This document shows, one piece after another, positions 1 through 12,800 of a stretch of 64,000 nucleotides of DNA (positions within the stretch are counted from its first letter, which is position 1; each line of letters opens with the position of its first letter). The position numbers and the translations under genes are program-made. Source of the stretch: Rhea pennata (taxonomy: Eukaryota > Chordata > Aves > Rheiformes > Rheidae); NCBI RefSeq assembly GCF_028389875.1, contig NC_084677.1, positions 11,016,017 to 11,080,016 on the forward strand, written 5' to 3'. The notes under the pieces are model-generated. The model was not told the DNA's origin. It ran no database searches and saw only the letters and a program-made list of their open reading frames with translations.

Positions 1-660
1 AAGTTATTTGTTCAAACCTTACAAATATTTCTAGGCTGAGTGTGATATGCTAGTTAAATCTTCTCCATATTCTGAGTCAGGGTCAAAATCATAATTCTCC
101 ATCTTTTACTTCATCTTTAACTAAACACTCTCCAGTGACTTTAGTGGAAGTACATGACTGAATCTGAATAAGGATTTATCCACTGTTCCTCACAGTAAAC
201 AAATAGAAAGAATACAGGAGGGTACACATGGTGTTTCTCAGAAATCCCAACACTACAAGAAAGCAGCCACTAGCAGAAGTTTAGTTCACTTGTGCAGAAC
301 TCAAAGAAACAAAGTCCAAGACTTTGTTCCAATAACATCCTTTCTCTTTTCTTTTTCCATTTATCTCTATCCTCTGATATCTTTTGGCACTTCATCCTTC
401 CACTCCAGGACATAATTTAGTTAGTGGGGTGGCAGCTACATAGATATTTGGCCATCTAGGCAGCCAAAGAAATTGTTGTACAAGATGTGCATTGTGTTGA
501 TGTGCATTGATTTGGCTTGGACTCGATCCTTTAGGCAAGCAGTTCTTACTGATGGTGTGCTCCTAGTTTTTCGGAAGAGCTGAGAGCCAGTCTTGCAAAA
601 CCAACTCAGATGGACTTTGTAGAGAGTATGCTACATTGTTTTCTGTCTTTTTTTATGTAG
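1..660 (+). other. Intron sequence of the left-edge ACSM gene
   Basis: No exon-like reading frame with ACSM similarity is visible here. The stretch ends in the pyrimidine-rich acceptor of the terminal exon. I see no recognisable repeat or RNA gene. Confidence 0.6.
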
Positions 661-747
661 ATGGAATTTGTCCAACAACTGCCAAAGACAGTCACTGGGA
701 AGATCAAGAGGAGTGAGCTGAGGAACAAAGAGTGGGGACGGATGTAA
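661..747 (+). CDS. Last coding exon of an ACSM-family medium-chain acyl-CoA synthetase (gene enters from the left)
   Basis: The exon encodes 28 residues and a TAA stop, reading [17 protein letters not shown] and ending EWGRM. It is preceded by a pyrimidine-rich acceptor ending in TAG. This is the C-terminal end of an ACSM protein: the TGKIKR motif carries the lysine that in the adenylate-forming superfamily swings into the active site to form the acyl-AMP. Its length, 87 nt with the stop, equals the last exon of both complete ACSM genes downstream. The preceding exon (the VKAFVVL...YPRK block) is not present in positions 1-660, so the rest of the gene lies left of the window behind an intron of more than 650 bp. 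I cannot say which ACSM paralogue it is. A polyadenylation signal follows at 1991. Confidence 0.9.
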   Translation: MEFVQQLPKTVTGKIKRSELRNKEWGRM

Positions 748-3700
748 CATTGTTTGGAAGCTTACAGTTTCTTCCATTCAGTTAACACTGTGTAAATTTC
801 TCTGGTATAACTGCCCTCCTTATCTGTTTTTTTTTTAAAGCTTGAGTATCTAAAATCACAGATAAAGCCAAGATGTAACGTTCAAGTCTGCTTGCAAAGC
901 CTCTAATGTCAAACCATGGTTTCAGCTTCTGAAGCATGGCTGAGAAAAAGAACATGCTGTACAACTCCATTCTAGCCTTGAATGTCCCAAAGATCACCAT
1001 GAATTGGCTGGTGACCCATCTCTTTAATTTAGCAGCCAGAGCAATGAAAACTTGATGTTGATGGTGACTGCCTAACTCCAAGCTTCAGAAAAGGACAGGG
1101 TTGGATCTGAGTGGTTCAGATGCTCTGTTCTTAAAAGGCAGCATACTTTCAGCAGAAAGCAGTCCTCCTAGCATTTACTGAAAGTGGAAAGACTCCTCTG
1201 TAGTGATATCACTGTATCACCTTTATAGACCTCTCTGTTTAAAACACATATTGGTAACAAGCGGGGCCACCTTCTCCCATGCTCATCAAGAACTGTCTGA
1301 TACCAACAGTAGTTACAGCTTTGTTGCTCACCCTCTATACTGATCTTCACACATAGACAAAAGTCCTGTACTGCTTCTAATGGTCTGTGATAAGAAGTTT
1401 GCTTTTGGATGACTGATCTACTCTATAGAACAGACCAAAGCTGTTTGCCATGCTGGCTGCTTGCTGGAGGATGAGGCCATCATAGCAGATGTTCAGACAG
1501 TAGTGAAACCAATGAACAAACTGCTGTGATCCGGATGGTCACATCTCTGTTAATGTTTAGCTTTATGAAGAAGCATGTACTGACAAGCCTTACTTGTCAC
1601 AATTGCATGAGCAATAGTGTGCCATGTTTTAAGGTTATACTAGTTCTTAGCTGCTTGACCTCAGGCTTTTTAAAATCTTTTCTACTCAAAAAAATATTTC
1701 ATTTTCTGTGGTGAATTTTCATTAGTTGACAAAAATGTCTCCAGGCTTCAACAGTTGCATTCATTAAGCAAGACATTGCTGGAGAACAGCAGCATCTCTG
1801 AGCAGGAAAGAAAGTCTTTTGCAGCTGTGTCTTACTGCTTGGAGTTCTCTGTCTGCTACCATCATACAGTGAGATTTGGAGAACGCTACTTTTGAGAAAA
1901 GAATATATTTTATTTGTTGAGATTAAACACTTCGGTTATGTCAATGAAGTAACTTCTGTACTAGTGACTGCTGAAATGAAAGCAAATGTCAATAAATAGT
2001 GTTTACTGCATTCCTCTTTTTTGACAGTTGCTTCATTTTTTCATACTCCTTACTATTTCACAGAGATTTCAAAACACTCAGGTTTTTAGGCACATAGATT
2101 ATATAATTATAAAACTAATCATCAAATTATCAGTCATCTTTGCCCTCAAATTTCTTGAATGTACGTGTCTGGAAGTGTCACTTGTTGCAGCCTCAATCTC
2201 TTTTCTGTACCCAGTTCAGTTTCCTTTTAAAGTCATGTCCTCCTGGACACCCCAGAGTCTCTTTCCATCTTGTAGTTTTTTCTACTTGGCTTTAGTCAAG
2301 CATTTTACTCTTACGCACTCAGCCAGACACAAAAAATGGGATAATAAATACCTGTACAGCCTGGGATTCAGAGCCCCTGGAACCTATTCTTTGCCCTGCC
2401 CTTAGTCACTTGAGCAGTTAAACGCTAAGTAATATTCAAGGGTTGGGTTTTTGATTTTTTTTTTTTCCTTCCCCAAACTTAAGGGCCTAAAATCAAGCGG
2501 CTAAATCCAGAGTTAGGAAAGTAAAAAGTCTAAAAAAAGCTCTGGATGAAACTACCACACAAAAGACAAGTGTTTTACTAATGATTTTGATGTAGTTGAA
2601 ACTCTTTTGACCTTCTGAATTACTGTGTGGTTAATTAGGATAATTTACTCTAGGCTTCAGTGCTAGAACTTTTGGTCCCTTGTTTAGCTGACCCAGAACT
2701 GAGTTTCTATTGTGCTTTGGTTATCTGTTTTTTTGCATGAATGCGCTGGGTTCAAAGTCAAACAACTTGCCAAGTCAGTAATTCCACATCCTGCAGTTGG
2801 AGTCCTGCTAAGTGCCGCTGCTCCATGCTCTACCTCTTATTATTAACACTGAGTATAGTTTCCATCTCACATTCAGGGTAGATAGTTTGTTTAATTCTTA
2901 TCATCAGCTCAGGATCAGAGACTTGCTACTAAATTTCTTCTGATCCATGTGGAATGATTTCAGAGATGCAGCTACAAGCAGTTGGAAGCAAAATAAGTGT
3001 CTCTAACATGCAGCTTTCTTTTGAATCCCCAGAGGCTGAAACGTGACTGGATTGTATCCCTCTGGCTGAAATAAATAATTTTCAACAGACTAGCCTTTCC
3101 CTTTTGGGCCTCCTTTCACCCCTAGTATAGCCCAGCTTCAGTTTGATATTATTCTCAGAGGCAATAGAAAAGCTAACATTTACATTTCTGTCTCAAATGT
3201 ATTTTTCCTATTAGGATTTTTCCTTAGGGATGAGCTTCTCATCCAAAGCCTATATAAGTGGCATAGAAATCTTGCTATATATGGTCTCTATTTGTTTTGG
3301 AATTGCAGAAGTGCATTATTAGGCTGAAGTTACAAAGCAGCATCCCCCAGGTTTTAATACTGCCAGTGCTTCTGCCTGTCCCCTGTAACTTTTCTGCAAA
3401 GACCGTACTGTTTTCCCTTGTTGTATAAGGCTAAACAGAAATGGATCAGGAAGAGGAAGCTGTTGTGTTCTTGTGACTCTGCATTTGTGAGCCATATGCT
3501 TCAGAAGATAATTAGCCCTTTTTGTTGGTATTTACATGTTTTTAGAATGGATGACACATCTGTATTAAGGACAGCAAACAAGTAAAATAGCTGATACCTA
3601 CCATTCTCCTGAAGAGAGTTTGAACAGATAAAAAAGCAGGCCTTACTATCAACATTAGTTATTTTTTGGTTAAAAATAAGGAATATCTATAGTAATTCAG

Positions 3701-6127
3701 TGATTGAGAAAGCGGAAAAAATTTTGTCGCTCTGTTAAATGACTTGTTTCCTTCTTTTAAAGTTTTACAAAGTAACTAGATAGCTCCAGTTTCAGCTGGG
3801 TATGGGGAACATGTTTCCTGTTTGTTGTTTTCCCCTTAGTGGTGATACCAATTTTTTATGATCTGGGATAGTGAAAGCACAAGTTCTGAAATTGTATTCT
3901 TTCATATGAGGGACTACTGGTTTTATTTCAGCAAGATTCAAAATCCCCGTTGGTGGTGGTAGTCTGAGAGCCATGTGTAGGACTCCCCTTCTCCTGGTGG
4001 CATGGCCCTGGTCCTCCAAGCACTGGCAAGGAGGGGAATTGCCAATGCAAGGTTTGATTGGGAATTTTTGTTGTTGTTTTTTTAATTGTGAGGCATGTTA
4101 TTAAACGTAATAAAGGAATACTAAATTACACAAGCAACATGTATTTACTAAAGGCTATCTTAAAATGTAGATGAACATAGGACTGCATACTGTGCTTTAA
4201 CAAACCCTCGGAGGCTAATAAAATGAGAGCAGCAGTATATTTCATTAAGAATCTCCAGAACTGTTCAAAAAAAAAAGCAAATTGAGAACTGAGATTATAT
4301 GTAGTATATGAGAAATAATTCCTTCATGTATGATGCTATTATAAATCATGAGAAACTAATAATATTGCATATATACATGTATTGCCTATATATTGTGTGT
4401 GTGTTTTGGCCCATAAAATTGCTCTGCTTTGCACTAATAAGAAAGTTAATATTTAGTTTTATGTCTAGAAATCTATAATCAGTTTCCAGATGATACTTGG
4501 AACTTTGCCTTGCAGATTTGCTGGTTGGTGATTTCTGTGACTTTTCCAGAGTTATTTTAGCCAGTCCATTGAACAGGAGCATTTTATAAGTGATCTACAA
4601 CTTCATCTCCTTTTCCACATTAGAAAAAAATGGCATAATGAAAAGCAGAGCAGCAATGAGTTTGAGTTTGGTTTTAGTTATTCACAAGGCATTTCATGTT
4701 GCTGAAGTTAAACCAATTTTGCCGATACTTGATCCAGATCTAACAGTCCACCTATAAAAATAAACATGAACACAATTTCTAAACAGAATGGCTCTAAGCG
4801 AATCCATTGGGAGGAGATTCATTACTGAAAAGATCAACTGGAGAAGACATAATTTGCTAGTTTGTGCCTGGATTTAAGTCCTGGATTTAAGATGCAGACC
4901 GAAATTCACCATTGGTGTCTCAGCTTTCATTTTCTGTGGTGGAACACCAGTTTCCAGTGATTGCTTGTTTCCTAGTAGATTCCTCTGCAGTCCTACAAGC
5001 CAAGAGAAAATTACCTTCAAGCATGATCTCTCTTGCTTCTAGTGAGAGATAAACCTCTCTGAGTGCAGAAAGTGAAATCTCCTATGAGAGCAAGGAGTTT
5101 CTTCAGTATGATTCTACCATAAAAAAATTGAGAAGTTCTCTGTGGTCAGATCTCTGGGCACAGGGGGCTGCGTCCACCAAGGAGCTCGCACTCGCTGCGG
5201 CTTCCTAGCCTGGTGCCCGCTTGAGGGAGGCACTTTAAAGCCTCTCCGAGTGTTGCCAAGCTGCTTAGGAACACAGTGCTTCTGCATTGAAGTGAATGAA
5301 TATCTTGGACATTGCGTGCCTAGGGCAGCCCAGGGAATATGCCATCCCACCCTGCCTGTTCAGCTGAGAGGACAGGCAGGCAAGGCTGCAAGTGTAAACC
5401 CAGCAGCTCAGACTCCTTGGGCTGGGGACAAATAAGACGTCTACAGGTACTCACTTCAGTGTGGCAACTGATCTTCTCTGTCTCCAGTTCAGAAAAGTTC
5501 AAAGTACAGATACCAAACAGAAAAGACATGTTATAAGTGAATTGTCAGACAACATGTATGGAAAAAAAGAGCTAGGTGGTCTGGGCAGCTGGCAAAAGTC
5601 TTCCAGGCTGCAAACTGTTAGTACAGTTTGGGCTGAGAGTTTGTCTGTGAGTATTTAAAGGAATTAGGCCCATTAATGAACAGAAAAAGGGTTGTGTCAA
5701 CTCACTGTGAATAAACTGACTGCATTCACTTAGTCTTATTTGAAAAATTCCTTTCTTGTTCCTATTAAATGTTTCCTTTACAACTTTTTTCTCATTATTA
5801 GCAGGCTAATGTGTAGGCATTGCACTTTTATTTCAATATAGCAGAGGAAAGGAAGGGCTACATAAGCTCTTATTAGTTGTGCAGATACCACTGACTCATG
5901 TTTTCATTTACTCTGAGACATGTAGGTGCTTTTGTCAAACATGCTCTGCCCACTTGGGGCAGCGTATGTATACCTACGCCATGTTCGATGTGTACGTGAG
6001 CGAGTGTGTGTAGGGTAAGAAGGTCTGATATTTGCTCACAATCGGTCGAAGCTAGGGTGTGGTGCAATATGGCCTCAGAGTTTTCAGTGAGTTCCCAGCA
6101 AGTGTAACTCTTCTTTTTAATCTCCAG
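748..6127. other. Intergenic region between the left-edge ACSM gene and the ACSM pseudogene
   Basis: The first 1.2 kb is probably 3' UTR of the left-edge ACSM gene. Beyond that I see no open frame that looks like a protein and no recognisable transposon. Around 5,140-5,440 the sequence becomes GC-richer and is open in frames on both strands. This looks like compositional openness: the predicted peptides resemble nothing I know and overlap each other. No trace of ACSM exons 1-5 was found before 6,128. Confidence 0.5.
1991..1996 (+). terminator. AATAAA polyadenylation signal, probably for the left-edge ACSM gene
   Basis: This is a canonical AATAAA about 1.2 kb past the stop codon at 747, followed by a GT-rich and then T-rich stretch. 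It is the first canonical signal I find downstream of that stop. Assignment to the ACSM transcript is inference. Confidence 0.4.
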
Positions 6128-9100
6128 TCTGTGTTTCCCATCACAAAGTTGTGTGGAACAGCTACTTTTTAGTGCAGATGTTGCAGCATGATCTTACCAG
6201 AATTTATCCATTCTACTGTTCCACCATAATCTTGCCCAGTCCACCAAAGCCACCTCCCAGGCTGGTGTTTCCTCCTTCCAGCCCCATCTCACGCTGTCTG
6301 GGTCATGCACTCTCACAGTGTAATGATTTCAGAAGCTGGGATCCTCATAGAAACTTTCATGGTTTTGATCTATTTCTGCTTGTATGCAGCTATTTCAAGC
6401 CATATTCTTTCATTCTGGAGCCTGGCATGGTGGCAGAATGGAAAAATAAAGCAGGGCTACATATCTGTGAAGATCATAGCCAGACTGAATCAGTATATTT
6501 GCAGTCACTCACAGATAACATGTAACTTGCAGATGCCTCCCTAGCAACATCTAGAGTAGAAGTTCCCTGGAAGAAATTTTGAATTCAGATTGATTCTGTT
6601 GTGTTGTTCCCTGGAGCCACTTCAGTGGTATAGATGAGGAGAAACCTCAAGTGACATAAATCCAAATTTGTGGATTTGTTAATCTCTCTACAAGAAATAT
6701 CTGTTTCCCATTTAAAATGCTCACACTAATGACACCATATCCAAGAGCAGTGTTCTGCTGCTGTTTGTACGCTGGTATAAATTGCAGTACGTTTCTGAGA
6801 AGTAAATGGAGACAAATTAGTGTAAAGCAAATTTAAATCAGAAGCATTTCAAGCCCAGCTGATTTGACCAGAAACAGCGCTTTGAATGAAAACAGGATTT
6901 TTCCGACTGAGTAAGATGTCTGACTGATGTAAGTCAATGTTATTGCATGGATTTCTCCCAGCTGTGCTGGTTTATACCAATAGAGGAACAAGTGCTTGCC
7001 TTTAAAATCACAGCGGGGAGCATGTTTTTAAATGAACATCTTTTATCGAGAAGATTATCTAGAGAGTCAGCTGCAAAATTGTCCCTTTGTATAGACAGTT
7101 TAGAATGTCTGTTGTAACTGTAAATTGTCCATTTGTGTAGACGACAAACCTCATAAACTCAGTTTTCTTTTACAGGGTGTTGCATGTGCAGCTCTTGAAG
7201 AGATGCAAATTAAACCTGATGCGTTAGGAAAAGCATTTCCACCTTACAATGTAAAGGTAACAGTGGAGGGGACAAGAGGTCCTGTCACTAGGGACAGGAG
7301 TTATGGGGATGAAGATGGAGAGTTCTGGTTTGGTTTGTTGAGCGAGCTGATGATGTCGGCAGATCTTCTGGGTATGTTTCTGTTTGTTGTCGGAAGGTTC
7401 GTAGTCCTCTGTTAGAATTTTGAGTTGTCTGGAAATACAAATTCAGCTGTTAACACTGGACGTTAAATAGTAATGGATTTGTAATAAGAATTTCAACAAA
7501 ATTGTGACTTAGGGTTGGAACTCTGTGATTTTGAATCTAAAAAAAGAAGAAGAATCACTCAAAATGGTTGTAGTTTTTCATTTGTACCATTCATTTAATT
7601 TTTAATTTACAGCATTCGTTTAATGAAACATTGCATTCTGATATTGTTGAAATTGAAAGATTTGACTCTTCTTTTCATTTGAAAGAATACAACTTTTTGT
7701 TTGAGTATTCATTTGAATTTAAGAAAAGAAGAATCAAATCACCTCTAAATATTTAACCAAAAAACTCTGCTGTGTTTCATTTTGGCTTGAATGAAATGTT
7801 TCAGTTTGAAATTGATTGAAATCTTTTAACTTCATTTTACTAGAAAGAGGGCAAGGAAACTTGTTGAGGTTCATGAGTAGCTGGCTTGCTTTGCTTTGCC
7901 TTGCTTTGCCACCAAACCAAAGACTTCAGGATGATTTGCCCAGCTCTACTTTTAAATACTAGATCCGTATTTCCTCCCCTAAGTATCACATTGTTTGAAG
8001 TAGAGCCCTGGCAGAGCACCCAGCGGGAGCCGGAACAGCTGCTGTCAGCAGCCCGGAGCCCAACGGAGAGGTGAGGACGTTGCTTTTAAGAGCTACATAA
8101 AACATCTGTTGATGAAATAACTGTACCTGTGGGGGGAATCTGGGCTGATACTAACATAGTAAAGATGTAGACAGACATCTTCAAATACATTTAGGAAGAC
8201 TAAGCATCTAATTTTCCTTGATTGCAGGAAGAATTGGGGGCAGCTAGGCCACTTTGAAAATCTGCCAATGGCTTCTGTGAATCCCAGCGAGATCCAATGC
8301 CTTGAAACAGCTATTATTCTTATGAAAGCTGTTAAGCAAGTGTGGCCTGCCTAAGTCACCTTTCTTCCCAAATATCCTTTGAATCCTTGCACTGTTTTGG
8401 GGGGAATCCCAGCAGGATTTTCACAGCTCATTCCTGGTGTCAGTGGAGTGTGCAAAGACAAACAGTAACACAGCTTTTGCATATGAGGCAGGAATCAGAT
8501 TCCATCAACATTGTATCTAAAATGGCTTCAAAGAACCCAGGGTGTCCACACTAAGCCTTAAACGTGGTTAGACTGTCAGGAAGTAGCAGAATAAGCCTAA
8601 TCTGGATAAACCATGACATACCAGTTGCCACTAAAATCTCTGGACTTGGCCATCTGTCTTTGGCTGTCCTCAATTTCTGCATGGGTTTTCTAGAGACTAA
8701 TATAGGATATTTCCCTACGCTTCTCTTCCCCTTTTCTGAGTAATAGTTTTTTTCTGGAAAATTAATGTTTATCTCTGATTCAAGCAGTTGGAGATTTTAA
8801 GTAGAATTCAATTTTTGGAGGGGAATTATTATAACTAGCATTAGATTTTTAACAGCAATCATAAAAATATGTTGAAATATGTAATCTGGTCATTGTTTCA
8901 GAATCTGATTCTTTTTAAGCACATTCAGATTTCGAATATGAGTAAATACTTTCTGGCAAGGTAATCCACTTAACTTTGTCTGAAGTGAAGTAATCAGATT
9001 GTTCATGTAATCCATTTATTCTGTGTAAGTAATAAGGTTTTTTTTAACATAATCTAATTATCACCTTGGGAAGTAATTGGGTTAAGAGCAATCTAAAAGA

Positions 9101-9376
9101 TATATTCTGGAAGAGATTCTGGTTGGTTTTGGTACCAGTCTACATGGAGCTTTAAACAGATTTGGCTGGGTTTTCCCCTGGAGCCTGTTCTAATGGCTAT
9201 GACTAAATGAGTAAATCACTCATTTACACTGGGGAAGATCTGGCCCAGGAGGTTTCCTTTCTGTTGCAGTCACAAAGTTCTCAATGTAAAGATAGGATCA
9301 GTCGGACTCACTAGCATGGTAGTGCAGTTTTACAATGTTATAAAATCTTAAACTGAACCTGACCAGCAACCTCATG

Positions 9377-9407
<31 letters not shown>

Positions 9408-9857
9408 ACAGAGTATCAACACGTTTCCATTGGGTGTGGGAAGCAGTCCTAGTGCGCCCTCCTTCACCAGTGTTTTAAGTAGCCTCCTACAGACCCCTTC
9501 TTGCTCCCTCTGAAAACCATATTGTGCTCAAATTCAGTGGCGTGTGATTGTCTTATACCGCTGATAGGAAGAATTACTAAGTCACCAAGCCGACACTATT
9601 TCCCTAAGAAGTAACTTACTCTTTTTGTTGAGCACTGGCACTGAGGTGCTGCTTGTCGAGTTCATCCTCAGAAGAGCTCATACCTTTTAAAAAAGCAGGC
9701 TTGCCACTGAACAGAAAAAGCGTGGAATCAAGCTATATTAAACTGCACGTTGTTATCATTCCTCTGTATGAACTGGGTTGAAGTTGTTGAACAACTACCA
9801 AAGATGATCTCTGGGAAGAGCCAAAGGAATAAATTAAGGGAGTGGGGAAGAGCTTAG
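6128..9857 (+). pseudogene. Decayed 5'-truncated ACSM acyl-CoA synthetase copy
   Basis: Six degenerate exons align in order with exons 6, 7, 8, 10, 11 and 13 of the ACSM genes downstream. They lie at about 6128-6200 (residues like FPI and MLQHDLTR, with an in-frame stop and a shift), 6390-6492 (VAEWKNKAGL...SQTE), 7176-7256 (fully open, 27 codons), about 7270-7371 (VTRDRSYGDEDG, frame shifted), 7984-8070 (ALAEHPAG...AAVSSPEPNGE, with one stop) and 9777-9857 (VEQLPKMISGK...EWGRA then TAG). Exons 1-5, 9 and 12 were not found. Exon 9 appears deleted, because exon 8 and its donor run directly into exon 10 sequence. The donor after the first piece is lost. The copy keeps introns, so it arose by segmental duplication and not by retroposition. 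It cannot encode a working synthetase. Confidence 0.88.
9379..9410 (+). repeat. (AAAAC)n simple repeat
   Basis: About six near-perfect copies of the pentamer AAAAC lie in the last intron-like segment of the ACSM pseudogene. Confidence 0.9.
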
Positions 9858-12800
9858 CTTTGCTGCTGAACTCCCAGTCAGAACATCCTCTGGCATCTTA
9901 TTCCCTATCAATCTCAAGAGGTGCTGGAAAGCCTCCTGATCAAGAATAGAAGATGCCACTTTTTGTTTTGGCGGTTTGGAGTGTTTCTAAAGCAATATAT
10001 TCTCTATAATTTTAAACATATACAGGAGAGACTCTATTGAAGATAATGATAAAAGAAGGGAGTCAGACTTTAACTTTTACATTTATTTTCCTGTGTACAT
10101 TGTTATTCCGTGCTGAAAGGCACAAGTTTTAGAACAACTGCAAGCTTCTGTCAAATATTATTTAGTGAGAGTGTTCTTTAATTGGTTTTAGTGATCTGAA
10201 TTCCACATTAGATTTAGCCAGTGCTGGGTCACATATAATTTGCGGATTAAATATGATCGAGGATTTTCTGGATAGTTGGTTTAGTTTGTGAGATATTTCT
10301 GTAATAGTTAAGCACAGTTACCTGAGTACAAGTGCAGCAAAGAGAGGTTTAGCTCATTCCTGTTAGATCTTGTCTCATGTTTCTCGTTACCCTGCCACAT
10401 TGCTTGCACCTCACACACGCCTGCTACAGCGCAGCCTATGTACTCTTTATTCTTGCTTCAAAAGGCAGGAGTAGCAGTTCACCTCCATGGCCAAGGCTTG
10501 CTGCCTTTACTGGGAGCACAAAAACACCAGTGAACCAAAACACCTAGGGTTATTTAATCTCAGAATTTCCCGGTTCTGCTGTAAACCCACCACGTGGCAC
10601 CTTTGAGCACATCTGCTGTTGTATGAAGAGCTTGGGAAAAAAGCAAACACGCTTTATAGTAAAGCTGTTGATGACCTTTCAGGCCAACTAATTGCGTTAT
10701 TAACTGGCAAACAAACACAAGCCCCAGGAGAGGCTGTACAGGTGGGTCTTGCCTCTTTCATACCCTTAAGCTCTGAAATAGGTATTACTTTTTTTTCCCA
10801 GCTACTAAGCACATAACTGCCTGAGGTAAAAAACAAAGAGAAAACAAAATACTGCGTCCGTGTAGATTACATCAATCCAAATGGATCTGATCTTGCACTA
10901 CTGAAATGAGGGGAAAGTTTTAAAATTGATTTCTTTAGGAGCGGAATCAGACCTCAGATGAAAAATGAAACCCACTCTCTGGCGTATTTGCATGCTGTGA
11001 GTATTTTGTTTTTAAAGGAAAAGACAAAAGGACAGGGGGCTTATTAATGTGACTGAAAGGACAGGGGATTTATTATTCAGCCCCTTGGAGATTCATTCCC
11101 TAGAGGAAATGTTTAGGCTGCCTCCAGTCCAAAGGGTTGTACTGTATCATCTCCCCTCGATGGTTTGCTAATATATTCTCACTGGCAGCTGCTCTGAATC
11201 CTGCTTTCTGGGAGCAGGTAGTTATGTTTTGATGAGCAAATGGGAAACTTCTCTGGCTTCTACTGCTGCTGCCGTGAAAATCATTGGTCAGCTGCTTTTT
11301 CTGTATGTCCTGTCAGAAGTACAGTCTGTCCAACAGCACTGTTTGAGGGTTGTCGTATTTCTTATTTGTTTGTTCTGGGACTTTGAGGACGAATTAGTCT
11401 GCCCCATGTGTGTGTGCTTCGCCTGTTGTTATTGCACTGAATAACGGTAAATGACATTTGCAGACAGTAGCAGCTGTGTCTGTCTCACAGTGCTCTCACA
11501 CGATGCAGGCAGCCAGAGGGTGTCACTAGAATTGGTGTTGTGAACCCCTGAATGCTCTTAGGAATTTCCCATTTCACCCTGGGAAAAAGGCCGGCGCCAA
11601 GATTTGGCAGCCATGCAAACCCATGAGCAACTTGCTCGTTGATTCCAGTCTCTCCAAACTGGGATGATGGCTTAATGCTGTCTCATGCTCAAGTGTTAGA
11701 AACACACTGTGTTCAGGACATGTGTTGGGTTTTGTGTGACACAGCTCAAAGGCCACTTACTAACGAAGGTAAAGTGAGGGATGGAAGAAGTCGTTTGCAA
11801 CGTGGGGAGAGAAGATGGAAGATACTGTCCCTGCTCCAAGGCATGAAGTTCCTCAGACTTCTGCCTCAAATCCCAACCCAAACATTTCTGCATGGAGCTG
11901 CCTCCCTGAAAGCTGCTCCCTCTGAATCTCACTGTATCTGCTCCTGAACTGTAAGTACAAAAAACTGAGCACCCACTGTGTTCTTCCCCAGGATTTCACT
12001 GGTAGTTTTATGTCATTGTCATTCTCTTGTCCATCATAATTTCTCTGACTGAGTCCATGGGCTTCTAGGCATCTTAAGATTTAGTTATCCTTGCTAACAA
12101 TCCTACTTGAAAAATGGTAAGAGAAGAAGGAGAACCAACAAAATAGGCCAGTCAAATCAAAAAAAGAGGTGATTCTTGTGTCGCACCTCCTTAACATCAG
12201 TTGATTGTGTCACTTCTGGCAGTCTGCTATATGCACTTTTAAAAGAAGTTAAACTGAGAGACAGGTTGTCTATCATTGCTTTAGCTTTGAGTTTCTACTT
12301 TTTCAGAATATCAGATGTGATTTACAAAGATGGGGAGGGTCATCTCCTGACAGCAGGTTCCACAGGAATAGTCTGAGAAGTTGGCTCTGAGAAAACATGG
12401 AGACAGAGGCTGTGCATTACTGGCACAGAGGCACTGATGCCAAATTGGAAAGTTTGAGTAATTTCAGAGCTTACAATCAGTATGCAAAAATGACTTAAAT
12501 CTATCAAATATCCCTAATATGTAGCAATTCAGTGATCTTCCTGGAAGATGGGCATATATTGCTGTACTGTGCAGCCGGCAGAGCTCCCAGATGTGAGCAC
12601 TGACAACCTGATCGTGATTCTCCATTGGCCCCTAGCTGTGCTTGTTGTTTCTAACATCATCTCTGTTTCCTGCCTCTGATCCATAGTGTATGTATAGAGT
12701 TTATTGCCTCTCTACTTAATTGTTTATAGTCTTTACAATATATAGTCTATATGTGCATTTATATGTAGCTTTTATTTATTTGATTTTCCCCTTGCTGGAC

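Noticed and set aside
5114-5435. Overlapping open frames on both strands
   Set aside because: Sense and antisense openness together in a GC-richer patch points to composition and not to coding.
11639-11947. 102-codon open frame overlapped by an antisense frame
   Set aside because: No similarity to anything I know, and both strands are open; no splice signals that would make it an exon.
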